In this document: positions 1-6,528 of the stretch, in pieces
Position numbering within the stretch: position 1 is the first letter of the stretch
Layout of the letters: each line of letters opens with the position of its first letter
NCBI GenBank assembly: GCA_030592825.1
Contig: JAUVIG010000076.1
Span: 1-12,209 of the forward strand
DNA: 12,209 nt
Direction of reading: 5' to 3'
Source of the DNA: Chlorobiota bacterium
GTDB lineage: Bacteria; Bacteroidota; Bacteroidia; Bacteroidales; JAADGE01
Program-made: the position numbers and the translations under genes
The notes under the pieces: generated by a model
What the model saw: only the letters and a program-made list of their open reading frames with translations
Database searches by the model: none
Told to the model about the DNA's origin: nothing

Positions 1-386
1 ATATTGATACTAATATCCTTCAATATTCCGGGGCAAATATACCGGCCTTTATAATAAGGAATAATGAAGATAAAACGATTGATGAACTTAAACCTGATTT
101 ACAACCGGTCGGAATTCATTATAATGAAAAACCTTTTTCACACAGTGAAATTACAATTAACGAAGGGGATATGTTATACCTGTTCTCCGACGGAATTTAT
201 GATCAATTCGGCGGAAATAAAAAAAGAAAGTTTCTTATCAGTAATTTAAAAATTTTATTAAAAAGTGTATCCGGAGAGTCTGTAAAGATTCAAAGACGTA
301 AAGTATTGAATAAACATCTTAAATGGAAAGGTAATAACAAACAAGTTGATGATATATTAGTTTTAGGTCTGAAGTATTCAGGCTAA
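1..386 (+). CDS. SpoIIE/PP2C-type serine phosphatase, C-terminal fragment
   Basis: This is the 3' end of a gene that begins before the window. The frame is open from base 3 and gives 127 residues before TAA at 384-386. The visible part matches the C-terminal half of a SpoIIE-type PP2C phosphatase. It contains 'LQYSGANIPAF', then 'VGIHYNEKPFS', then the metal-site motif 'LFSDGIYDQFGG', and near the end 'QVDDILVLGLK', the position of the last conserved acidic pair. From family knowledge, such proteins in Bacteroidota are often large sensors with TPR, PAS or 7TM modules before the phosphatase, and they act on phosphoserine in partner-switching or related signalling. The sensor part lies outside the window, so the input is unknown. 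The first ATG inside the fragment (171) is an internal methionine of the phosphatase domain and not a start. Confidence 0.85.
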   Translation, partial: IDTNILQYSGANIPAFIIRNNEDKTIDELKPDLQPVGIHYNEKPFSHSEITINEGDMLYLFSDGIYDQFGGNKKRKFLISNLKILLKSVSGESVKIQRRKVLNKHLKWKGNNKQVDDILVLGLKYSG

Positions 387-767
387 TAAGTTAATGACAG
401 AATGATAAAATAAGCAGGGCTTTACTGATTTTTAAAGAAAACTATATCCGAAAAATTCAGGAATTTATTGCGCATCTTGTTCATTATATTTGTTTCTTGA
501 AAAGAAATAATAAATAGAGCTTACCTCAAAATCTTATCACTTCTCTTTGTTCATAATCGCTCAATCTATGTATAAGACAAGGTGTTGTAAGAAAATAACA
601 TAAAGTTCGAACTCCTTTTGCAGCATAAAAATAATATTCAGCTGAAACCTGAAATTTTCATTATAATAATTATGATCTAAAAAAAATAAATGGTAAATTC
701 GTACAAACCACAAAATTCAAGGTTTTAAAAATAAACTTATGAATATTAACTTCTAAAATTTATAAAA
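387..767. other. Intergenic region with a start-less open frame
   Basis: These 381 bases hold no gene I can support. On the minus strand, 657 down to 526 is open for 43 codons between two TGA stops, but it has no ATG. Its translation reads like protein ('AEYYFYAAKGVRTLCYF' and, near the end, 'HRLSDYEQREVIRF'), which could be a decayed gene or part of a dispersed intergenic element. A perfect 10-bp palindrome (AGTTCGAACT) lies inside it at 604-613. On the plus strand TATATTTG at 485-492 fits the Bacteroidota -7 consensus TAnnTTTG, but no well-spaced -33 element precedes it. It would leave a 5' untranslated leader of roughly 270 bases for the gene at 768. Confidence 0.35.
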
Positions 768-2132
768 ATGAAAAAAATTATTTTACTTCTGTTTATTGCA
801 TTATTTGTAAATTCTGCATTGATTGCTCAGGATTGGATACAAACAACCTCCACTCCTGAAGGAGGCGGTATAACCGAGATAGTTGTCCGCCCCGACAATA
901 ATAATATTTTTGTTACAACTGCTTCTTTTAATTGGCCGAGTGGTGATGACGGTGGTATCAGGCGTTCATCGGATGATGGTGATACTTGGGAAAATCTTAT
1001 GGATGTATATATCGGTCGGACGATAACTTTTGGTGCTGACGGAAATCTGTATGCAAGTGTATGGCCTTATCCTTCTGATGAAGGGCTTTACAGATCAACA
1101 GATAACGGAGATATATGGGATCCGTTAGTTACTGTTCCTGAAGGGAATAATATCTTTTCTGTAACAGTAGATACTTCTGCAACTGTAAATATTATTTATG
1201 CAGGAACCGGGCAAGGTGTTTATAGATCTTTAGACAATGGAACAAATTGGGCTTATGCAAGTACAGGTATCCCGGCTGAAACATGGATAAGAGATATTGA
1301 AGTTGATTCATCAGGAATTGTTGTTGCTGCAACTTCAAACGGTTTATTTACATCTGAAGATAATGGAGATACTTGGGTTGAAGCTACAGGGGCAGGTATT
1401 GAGGATGAAACAATTACGAAATTAGTTTTTGATTATCCGTTTGATAAAAAGGGTAATACAAGGTTACTTGCAGGCTCTGGTAACGGAAGCCTTTATGAAT
1501 CTTTCGCTGATTCAAGATATTTAGGTGCTACATTGGCAGCTATTTTTGACGATGATGAACTTTCAGGAATAGCTATTTGGTACCTTAAAAGTGAAAACAA
1601 AAAAATGCATGGAGTATCAACTTTCCCTACCAATAATACCGGAGGAGGGTTTAGTAAATCCGTTGATGACGGTGAAACCTGGGAACAAAATAATAACGGA
1701 CTACCCGGTTCGGATCCGGAAACATCAGCGCTTTCGGGCAGCTCAACAGATACTGAAATTAACTTGAAAATTGGCCTGTTCGAAAATATGAATGGTGGTG
1801 CTAAAGTGTTTAAGCTTTCCATACCGTGGGCATCTATCGGTATAAATGATTTTCCGATTGATAATTCTTCAGACTTATATTTACAACAGAATTATCCTAA
1901 TCCTTTTTCTGATTTTACTGAAATAGACTATTATTTACCTGAAACGGGACGGACAAGCCTAAAAGTGTATTCTATTGACGGGAGACTAATCAAAACACTT
2001 GTTGATACACAGCAACCAAAAGGCAACCATCATATAACATGGGAGCCTGAAAGTTTGGATACTGGTATTTATTTTTATATTCTGAAATCCGGAAACACTC
2101 AAATAATGAAAAAAATGGTTGTTTTAGAATAA
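768..2132 (+). CDS. Secreted Asp-box (BNR-like) propeller protein with T9SS sorting domain
   Basis: A 454-residue exported protein. Residues 1-21 form a signal peptide ending 'NSALIAQ'. Five Asp-box motifs (S-x-D-x-G-x-x-W) occur at about 67-74, 110-117, 154-161, 196-203 and 298-305. They are spaced 42-44 residues apart, then 102 apart, as expected for a sialidase/BNR-like beta-propeller with one blade lacking the motif near residue 244. Residues about 370-454 form a type A T9SS C-terminal domain: 'LQQNYPNPFSD', then 'LKVYSIDGRLIKTLVDT', then 'GIYFYILKSG', ending 'KKMVVLE'. From family knowledge this tail directs passage through the outer membrane by PorU/PorV, after which it is cleaved. No catalytic residues can be assigned; Asp-boxes are structural, so calling it a sialidase would go too far. 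The ATG follows an A/T-rich leader, normal for this phylum. Confidence 0.88.
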   Translation: MKKIILLLFIALFVNSALIAQDWIQTTSTPEGGGITEIVVRPDNNNIFVTTASFNWPSGDDGGIRRSSDDGDTWENLMDVYIGRTITFGADGNLYASVWPYPSDEGLYRSTDNGDIWDPLVTVPEGNNIFSVTVDTSATVNIIYAGTGQGVYRSLDNGTNWAYASTGIPAETWIRDIEVDSSGIVVAATSNGLFTSEDNGDTWVEATGAGIEDETITKLVFDYPFDKKGNTRLLAGSGNGSLYESFADSRYLGATLAAIFDDDELSGIAIWYLKSENKKMHGVSTFPTNNTGGGFSKSVDDGETWEQNNNGLPGSDPETSALSGSSTDTEINLKIGLFENMNGGAKVFKLSIPWASIGINDFPIDNSSDLYLQQNYPNPFSDFTEIDYYLPETGRTSLKVYSIDGRLIKTLVDTQQPKGNHHITWEPESLDTGIYFYILKSGNTQIMKKMVVLE

Positions 2133-2148
2133 AAAAAACTATTCTAAT

Positions 2149-2188
2149 AAACATGAAAAGTCGATTTTTAAATCAACTTTTCATGTTT
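2149..2188. terminator. Bidirectional terminator between convergent genes
   Basis: Bases 2149-2161 (AAACATGAAAAGT) pair perfectly with 2176-2188 (ACTTTTCATGTTT). After one C/A mismatch the stem continues as GATTT/AAATC around a two-base loop. The hairpin sits between the stop of the propeller gene and the stop of the minus-strand M64 gene. On the plus strand it is followed by TTTTATT. On the minus strand it is followed, after a short gap, by a run of eight T. It therefore probably serves both genes. Confidence 0.75.
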
Positions 2189-3531
2189 TATTCAGCATAA
2201 AACAACAACATTTCTAAAACTGTTTTACAGCAAACCGGACAGAATTCATCAGTAATGTTCGATCGCATTTTACAATCGTAAGTTGGTCTGAAAATATTTT
2301 TTTCAACATAACCGGCACCTTCAAAAGCACCAATTTTATTATAGTTTTCAGGTGTAGCATCTGTTGGTATCGGTGTGCCGGCATCAACCATATTTTTCCA
2401 TTTTGAGGCAAAATCAACTAAATTTGTAATGTTTGCTTGCCAAGGTTCAACAGTCATATCGTAAATGTCTTCAGCCTCCCCGTATCCGTAAGCATATTCA
2501 TCAGCTAATGCAGCAAAAGCATGTCCAAACTCATGTGTAAAAACTTTTCCGGATAAGGCATTATCTGCAGAGCATAAACTATAATAATTATAAATTCCCC
2601 CACCTCCGTATTTTGATGTATTAACCAATATATAGATTTGATCATAAGGAACATATGCTGCTATGTCTTTTAAAGATTCTACATCCTGCGTAGTTAAATA
2701 TCTATCGTATCCGAATGTATGGAAGTGCGTATTTATGACAGTATTTTTCCAAATATTTTTTCCGGGAATATCTGTTCCGCTTTCTTCCGAAAGTGCATCA
2801 ACAGCCCAAAAGTTTATTTTATCTTTATGAGTTTTAAAGGGTTCTACATTGAAAAAGTAAGCAATAAATCTTTCACAATCATCATGAAATTTTTTTATTT
2901 CTTTTTCGGTATAACCGTCAGGTATTATTACAATATCTAATTTTTTATGATGATTACCGGAATATTGTAATCGCTTTATTTCATATTTGTCTTGCTTGTC
3001 TTTTATTATTGAATAATTATTAGGATCAATAAAGATTTCAAACAGTGTAAAGAATTCTGTATTTTTTTTCCTCATTTGGATTTTGAGGGATACTGTATTT
3101 TTCGGATACGGTATAGTTACCGATTCATAAAAACTTCGAGATGTTTTTTTTGCTTCGTCAGTATCAAGCCATTCATAATAAAGTGTGGAATAACCTCTTG
3201 AATAAATTAATTCATTACTTGCCGAATCATTCACTAAAATTCTGAAATCACCAAAGTTGAATTTATCGATCAAATTAATTTTTGAACCGCCCCAAAAAGG
3301 TTCTTCTTTTAATTTATTATAGAAAACATAAGAGTTGTTATGATTGCCGCCAATAGTATAATCAAATCTTAATGTTTTATCTGTAAAGTATTTGTCAAAT
3401 TCAATTTGAGCCTGTAAATTAAAAGAAAATAATACAACTGACAGTAATAGTAATTTTTTTTGGGGGAGTTTTAGAAAAAATAATGATTTTGTCAAAAATA
3501 TGCTGAACGTTAAATTGTTGCATTGCTTCAT
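2188..3531 (-). CDS. Secreted M64-family zinc metallopeptidase (IgA-peptidase family)
   Basis: 447 residues from the ATG at 3531. The zinc site is 'HEFGH' (333-337), followed by 'AALADEY' (340-346), which probably carries the third ligand. Upstream are 'LDIVIIPDGYTEKE' (198-211), 'INFWAVDALSEESGTDIP' (239-256) and 'ILVNTSKYGGGG' (301-312), the pattern of peptidase family M64 (named for an IgA-cleaving clostridial enzyme). The part before about residue 185 fits the family's N-terminal beta domain. Cysteines 420, 431, 434 and 435 cluster near the end. The substrate is unknown and IgA cleavage should not be assumed. The signal peptide core is at about 25-42, ending 'NLQAQ', so the n-region is unusually long. 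The start codon lies in an 8-bp tandem repeat, and a TTG (codon 13, 3493-3495) is an alternative start. No T9SS tail is present. It lies 48 bases downstream of the FKBP gene and is probably cotranscribed with it. Confidence 0.85.
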   Translation of the reverse strand: MKQCNNLTFSIFLTKSLFFLKLPQKKLLLLSVVLFSFNLQAQIEFDKYFTDKTLRFDYTIGGNHNNSYVFYNKLKEEPFWGGSKINLIDKFNFGDFRILVNDSASNELIYSRGYSTLYYEWLDTDEAKKTSRSFYESVTIPYPKNTVSLKIQMRKKNTEFFTLFEIFIDPNNYSIIKDKQDKYEIKRLQYSGNHHKKLDIVIIPDGYTEKEIKKFHDDCERFIAYFFNVEPFKTHKDKINFWAVDALSEESGTDIPGKNIWKNTVINTHFHTFGYDRYLTTQDVESLKDIAAYVPYDQIYILVNTSKYGGGGIYNYYSLCSADNALSGKVFTHEFGHAFAALADEYAYGYGEAEDIYDMTVEPWQANITNLVDFASKWKNMVDAGTPIPTDATPENYNKIGAFEGAGYVEKNIFRPTYDCKMRSNITDEFCPVCCKTVLEMLLFYAE

Positions 3532-3545
3532 TGTTCCATTGTAAA
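3514..3545. repeat. 8-bp tandem repeat, four imperfect copies
   Basis: On the plus strand four 8-base units follow each other: ATTGTTGC, ATTGCTTC, ATTGTTCC, ATTGTAAA. Read on the minus strand, the units place three ATG codons exactly 8 bases apart (3539, 3531, 3523), hence in three different frames. The middle ATG opens the M64 peptidase frame. The first reads only three codons before TGA, and the third gives a 34-residue frame that ends inside the signal-peptide region. Confidence 0.8.
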
Positions 3546-3579
3546 ATATTGAATATCTAATTTATTTTTAGGAGTGCCC

Positions 3580-4029
3580 TTAAATAATACTAATTAATTC
3601 CAAATCAAATATTAAAGTAGAATAACCGGGAATATTGTCTGTGCCTTTTGTACCATAAGCTAAATTACTCGGAATGATTAAAGTTGCTTTTCCTCCTATT
3701 TTCATATATGTCAGCCCTTCATTCCAACCTTGTATTAATTGTCCTACTATAAATTCTGAAGGCTCTCCTCTGTCAAATGAAGAGTCAAATACTTCTCCGT
3801 TAATTAAACTTCCTTCGTAGTGAACTTTAACTTTATTACCTGTAGCAGCATAATCACCTGTTCCTTCAAGTGTTTCAATATAATAAAGCCCTGATGCTGT
3901 CGGTTCTGTTGTGATATTATGCTCTGTGATATATGCTTGCAACAATTCCATTTCTTTTTCAGATTTACTTTTGCAAGACGAAAAGAAAATTAGAGGGATT
4001 ATTGCTGACAGGATTATTAGATTTTTCAT
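3580..4029 (-). CDS. FKBP-type peptidyl-prolyl cis-trans isomerase, lipoprotein
   Basis: 149 residues. Residues 1-19 are a lipoprotein signal ending 'FFSSC', with Cys19 as the likely lipidated residue. A short charged linker follows, then a single FKBP domain at about 46-149. Recognisable FKBP binding-pocket positions are Tyr71, Phe81-Asp82 ('GEVFDSSF'), Phe93, Val95, Ile99, Trp102 ('QGWNEGL') and the 'AYG' tyrosine 125, with a final strand 'LIFDLELISI'. All main pocket residues are present, so it should be active on X-Pro bonds as a folding helper, probably anchored in the envelope. It is short and has no dimerisation domain of the FkpA/Mip type. It precedes the M64 peptidase gene by 48 bases on the same strand, so the two may be one transcript. 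No clear TAnnTTTG element was found in the 200 bases upstream. Confidence 0.9.
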   Translation of the reverse strand: MKNLIILSAIIPLIFFSSCKSKSEKEMELLQAYITEHNITTEPTASGLYYIETLEGTGDYAATGNKVKVHYEGSLINGEVFDSSFDRGEPSEFIVGQLIQGWNEGLTYMKIGGKATLIIPSNLAYGTKGTDNIPGYSTLIFDLELISII

Positions 4030-4195
4030 TTTATTTATATAGTTTTATTTGTTTAGCACTTGTGTATTCATATAAGTTACAGTTAGAGTTTTTTGTTTTT
4101 TACAACTAGAAAAACTAATTAAAATTGTAATTATTTAAAAAAGTAAATAATCTCATTAAGTTGGTTGTGTTCATGATCTTTTAAATTTCTATTAA

Positions 4196-4237
4196 TAAAA
4201 TAAGGTGGGGAAATTGTATATAAATGAACTTATTTTA
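4196..4237 (-). terminator. Possible weak terminator after the toxin gene
   Basis: TAAAATAAG (4196-4204) is complementary to CTTATTTTA (4229-4237), which overlaps the toxin stop codon. On the minus strand the 3' arm is itself T-rich. The 24-base loop and the all-A/T stem apart from one G:C pair make this a weak case. Confidence 0.25.
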
Positions 4238-4547
4238 TGTTTTTTATTTTTACAGGATTTTGTCTTGTATTAAACACATTTGCAATTTCAATTCTATTTT
4301 TATTAACATTAACCCAATAAATAATTTTATAATTTTTATAAACCAAATACCTGAAATTTTGAGTGCGATCAGCTAATAGTTCTTCCTTTTGTCCGATATT
4401 AGGATGCTTGTTGAGTACTATGGTTTTATCAATAATCCCGTTTATTAATTTTAAAGTAACAGAAATACCTGCTTTTGTTTTGTAGTAATCAAAAATATCA
4501 TCCAATTTGTTTTCTGCGAATCTTGTCCAATATATTGTTAAATCCAT
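4230..4547 (-). CDS. RelE/ParE-family toxin
   Basis: 105 residues of the compact RelE/ParE fold. The N-terminal part is 'IYWTRFAENKLDDIFDYY', with the usual hydrophobic and acidic pattern of helix 1. The middle has 'HPNIGQKEELL'. The C-terminal strands are 'FRYLVYKNYKIIYWV' and 'RIEIANVFNTRQNP', typical of ParE-like members. From family knowledge such toxins act on gyrase (ParE) or on ribosome-bound mRNA (RelE), and the sequence alone does not decide which. The start codon shares one base with the stop of the upstream antitoxin gene (TAATG), so translation is probably coupled. The antitoxin-then-toxin order is standard for the type II class. Length is normal and no frame damage is visible. 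Confidence 0.88.
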   Translation of the reverse strand: MDLTIYWTRFAENKLDDIFDYYKTKAGISVTLKLINGIIDKTIVLNKHPNIGQKEELLADRTQNFRYLVYKNYKIIYWVNVNKNRIEIANVFNTRQNPVKIKNIK

Positions 4548-4780
4548 TATTGAAATTTGGATTTTAAATCAGTTGCTTTAATAAGTCTGTCATTTTCAGA
4601 GTCATCAAGTGCTTGGTCAATTTCATTATTAAATTGATATAAGTCTTTTGGTTTAAGTTCTCTTTCAAATATCTCTGATTTCCATTTTTTTAACATTTTT
4701 TCTAATCCGCTGATTACATCTTCGTTTTGCAGTCGAAGGAACTCTTGGATAAATGATATTTTTCGTGTTTGGATATCCAT
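4547..4780 (-). CDS. Type II antitoxin, short form
   Basis: A 77-residue acidic and basic helical protein directly upstream of, and overlapping, a RelE/ParE toxin gene. That position is the main evidence for the role. It begins 'MDIQTRKISFIQEFLRLQ', then 'NEDVISGLEKMLKKWKSE', and ends 'NDRLIKATDLKSKFQ'. No ribbon-helix-helix or helix-turn-helix domain is evident, unlike many antitoxins that repress their own promoter. Similar small N-terminal 'MDIQ..K..FIQEFL' proteins precede ParE-like toxins in many Bacteroidota, as I recall the family. The C-terminal half is likely to wrap the toxin. A candidate -7 element at 4798-4805 lies just upstream, giving a short leader independent of serS. Confidence 0.8.
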   Translation of the reverse strand: MDIQTRKISFIQEFLRLQNEDVISGLEKMLKKWKSEIFERELKPKDLYQFNNEIDQALDDSENDRLIKATDLKSKFQ

Positions 4781-4797
4781 AATTCAATTATTTTATT

Positions 4798-4805
4798 CAA
4801 AGATA
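4798..4805 (-). promoter_or_regulatory. Candidate -7 element for the toxin-antitoxin operon
   Basis: Read on the minus strand this is TATCTTTG, a full match to the Bacteroidota -7 consensus TAnnTTTG, in the 47-base gap between the serS stop and the antitoxin ATG. No good -33 TTTG is found 17-21 bases upstream, so the call rests on one element and its position. Transcription would start about 10 bases before the ATG. Confidence 0.4.
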
Positions 4806-4827
4806 CAATTTTTTTAATAGAACTTGT

Positions 4828-6099
4828 TTAATCAATAACATCAAAATTAGTAAATTTTTGCAAAACTTTCGGAATTTTTATCCCTTTCTCACTGTAATTA
4901 TTTTCTAATAATGCTGCAAGAATTCTGGGCAGTGCCAAAGCACTTCCGTTTAATGTATGTGCTAATTTGGTTTGTTTTTCACCATCTTCTTTAAATCTTA
5001 GTTTTAATCTGTTTGCCTGAAAACTTTCAAAGTTAGAAACAGAACTTACTTCTAACCATTTATCTTGTCCGGCTGAATAAACTTCAAAATCATAGGTTAG
5101 GGCAGAAGTAAATCCGAGATCACCACCGCAAAGCCTGACTATTCTGTACGGAAGTTCCAGTTTTTGAATCAGAGTTTCAACGTAATTTACCATATTATCT
5201 AATGTCTCATAAGATTTATCAGGATGTTGTATTTGAACAATTTCAACTTTATCAAACTGATGCAAACGATTTAAGCCTCTTACATCTTTTCCGTATGATC
5301 CGGCTTCTCTTCTGAAGCAAGAAGAATAAGCTGTTAATTTTATCGGGAAATCATTAGATTTGAGAATTACATCTCGGTATATATTAGTAAGAGGAACTTC
5401 GGCAGTTGGTATCATAAACAGTTTATCTTCCTTCATCTCATACATTTGCCCTTCTTTATCAGGAAGTTGTCCGGTACCGAAACCGGATGCTTCATTGACC
5501 ATAAGCGGCGGCATTATTTCAGTATAACCTTCTTTATCAGCTTCTTCAAGAAAGAATGAAATTAATGCACGTTGTAATTTTGCACCTTTACCTTTATAAA
5601 CAGGAAAGCCTGCTCCCGTGATTTTATTTCCTAATTCAAAATCAATAATATCAAATTTTTCAGCCAAATCCCAGTGTGCTTTCTTTTGTGATAAATTTGG
5701 AGTATCACCGCCGGTTCTTATAAGTTTATTATCTTCTTCGGATTTTCCGGCAGGAACTGATTTATTCGGAATATTCGGAATATCAGACAATATTTTTTGA
5801 AGTTTTTCCTTTGTTGAATTTAATTTTTCATTCAGTATTTTAGCTTCTTCCTTTAGTTTTACAGCTTCTTGTTTTGCTTCATTTGCTTCTTCTTGTTTTC
5901 CTTCTTTAAACAAAAGTCCAATGCTTTTTGCAATTTTATTTGATTTTGCCAGAGTTGTATCCAATTCATTTTGAACAGATTTTCTGTTTTCATCTTCTTC
6001 GATTGCTTTGTTAATTAAATCTTCAAAGTTTTTGTTCCTGACAGATAGTCTTTTTATAATTTCTTTCGGTTGTTCTTTTATTTGGGTTAAAGTAAGCAT
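4828..6099 (-). CDS. serS: Seryl-tRNA synthetase
   Basis: 423 residues, the usual length for bacterial SerRS. It charges tRNA-Ser (and tRNA-Sec where present) with serine in the cytosol. The N-terminal long-arm coiled coil, which contacts the tRNA variable arm, spans about 26-103 and is rich in Lys and Glu. The class II catalytic core follows: 'PTAEVPLTN' (231-239, serine and ATP pocket), motif 2 'FRREAGSYGKDVRGLNRLHQ' (262-281), 'LEVSSVSNF' (349-357), and motif 3 with 'NGSALALPRILAALLEN' (384-400), including the conserved arginine. It starts 83 bases after the rpmA stop. A terminator-like hairpin with a T-run lies in that gap, so its expression may depend on read-through. No separate TAnnTTTG promoter was seen in the gap. 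A toxin-antitoxin pair follows downstream. Confidence 0.97.
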   Translation of the reverse strand: MLTLTQIKEQPKEIIKRLSVRNKNFEDLINKAIEEDENRKSVQNELDTTLAKSNKIAKSIGLLFKEGKQEEANEAKQEAVKLKEEAKILNEKLNSTKEKLQKILSDIPNIPNKSVPAGKSEEDNKLIRTGGDTPNLSQKKAHWDLAEKFDIIDFELGNKITGAGFPVYKGKGAKLQRALISFFLEEADKEGYTEIMPPLMVNEASGFGTGQLPDKEGQMYEMKEDKLFMIPTAEVPLTNIYRDVILKSNDFPIKLTAYSSCFRREAGSYGKDVRGLNRLHQFDKVEIVQIQHPDKSYETLDNMVNYVETLIQKLELPYRIVRLCGGDLGFTSALTYDFEVYSAGQDKWLEVSSVSNFESFQANRLKLRFKEDGEKQTKLAHTLNGSALALPRILAALLENNYSEKGIKIPKVLQKFTNFDVID

Positions 6100-6122
6100 A
6101 TACTGTTATTTTAAACAAAAAA

Positions 6123-6154
6123 CCCGCTATTTCGTAAAAATACGAATTAACGGG
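6123..6154 (-). terminator. Terminator or attenuator between rpmA and serS
   Basis: On the minus strand CCCG...CGGG closes a hairpin whose inner stem is TACGAA/TTCGTA around an AAAA/TTTT loop, interrupted by two single mismatches. A run of six T follows at once, giving the form of an intrinsic terminator for the rplU-rpmA transcript. The T-run ends only about 15 bases before the serS ATG, so it also lies inside the serS leader. Confidence 0.65.
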
Positions 6155-6182
6155 AATTTATTAATTATTAATAGTTTTGTAT

Positions 6183-6443
6183 TTATGCTTCAACAGGTAA
6201 AATAGAAACATAAGATTTATTATTTTTTTTCTTTTGAAATTTTATGGTTCCGTCAATCAATGCAAATAAAGTATGATCTTTACCCATTCCAACATTATCG
6301 CCCGGAAAATGTTTTGTTCCTCTTTGTCTGACAATAATATTTCCTGCTGTAGCTTTTTGTCCGCCGTATAATTTAACTCCCAGTCTTTTACTTTCTGAAT
6401 CTCTGCCGTTTCGGGAACTACCCATTCCTTTCTTATGTGCCAT
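6183..6443 (-). CDS. rpmA: 50S ribosomal protein L27 (bL27)
   Basis: 86 residues, full length. It begins 'MAHKKGMGSSRNGRDS', the canonical L27 N-terminus that reaches the peptidyl-transferase centre, and lacks the cleavable extension seen in Firmicutes. 'LGVKLYGGQ', 'AGNIIVRQRGT', 'HFPGDNVGMGKDHTLFAL' and 'VSILP' are family hallmarks. It follows rplU by 85 bases on the same strand, the conserved rplU-rpmA order found across bacteria. A hairpin with a T-run lies 29 bases beyond its stop. Confidence 0.97.
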   Translation of the reverse strand: MAHKKGMGSSRNGRDSESKRLGVKLYGGQKATAGNIIVRQRGTKHFPGDNVGMGKDHTLFALIDGTIKFQKKKNNKSYVSILPVEA

Positions 6444-6528
6444 GGTATTATATTTTAAGTGGTTCTACTATTTTTTTATAATGCTAAAATGAATGAATAT
6501 TTCATTTAGCTGTACCTTTTTAATTATA

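Noticed and set aside
64..249. 61-codon plus-strand frame
   Set aside because: It overlaps the phosphatase fragment in another frame; the phosphatase motifs are in the frame open from base 3.
904..911. TATTTTTG as a promoter signature wherever it occurs
   Set aside because: The same 8-mer also occurs inside coding sequence (for example 904-911, 1541-1548, and on the minus strand at 3493-3500 and 4490-4497), so in this A+T-rich DNA it counts only when placed and spaced correctly ahead of a gene.
1493..1822. 109-codon minus-strand frame
   Set aside because: Antisense to the propeller gene, low-complexity Ser/Pro composition, no recognisable domain.
768..2132. Calling the Asp-box protein a sialidase
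   Set aside because: Asp-boxes are structural; the catalytic Arg triad, Tyr and Glu of sialidases cannot be identified.
2719..2940. 73-codon plus-strand frame
   Set aside because: Antisense shadow of the M64 peptidase; no family features.
3514..3545. Short repeats as a CRISPR or attachment site
   Set aside because: The units are 8 bases, directly adjacent and without spacers; no cas or integrase gene is near.
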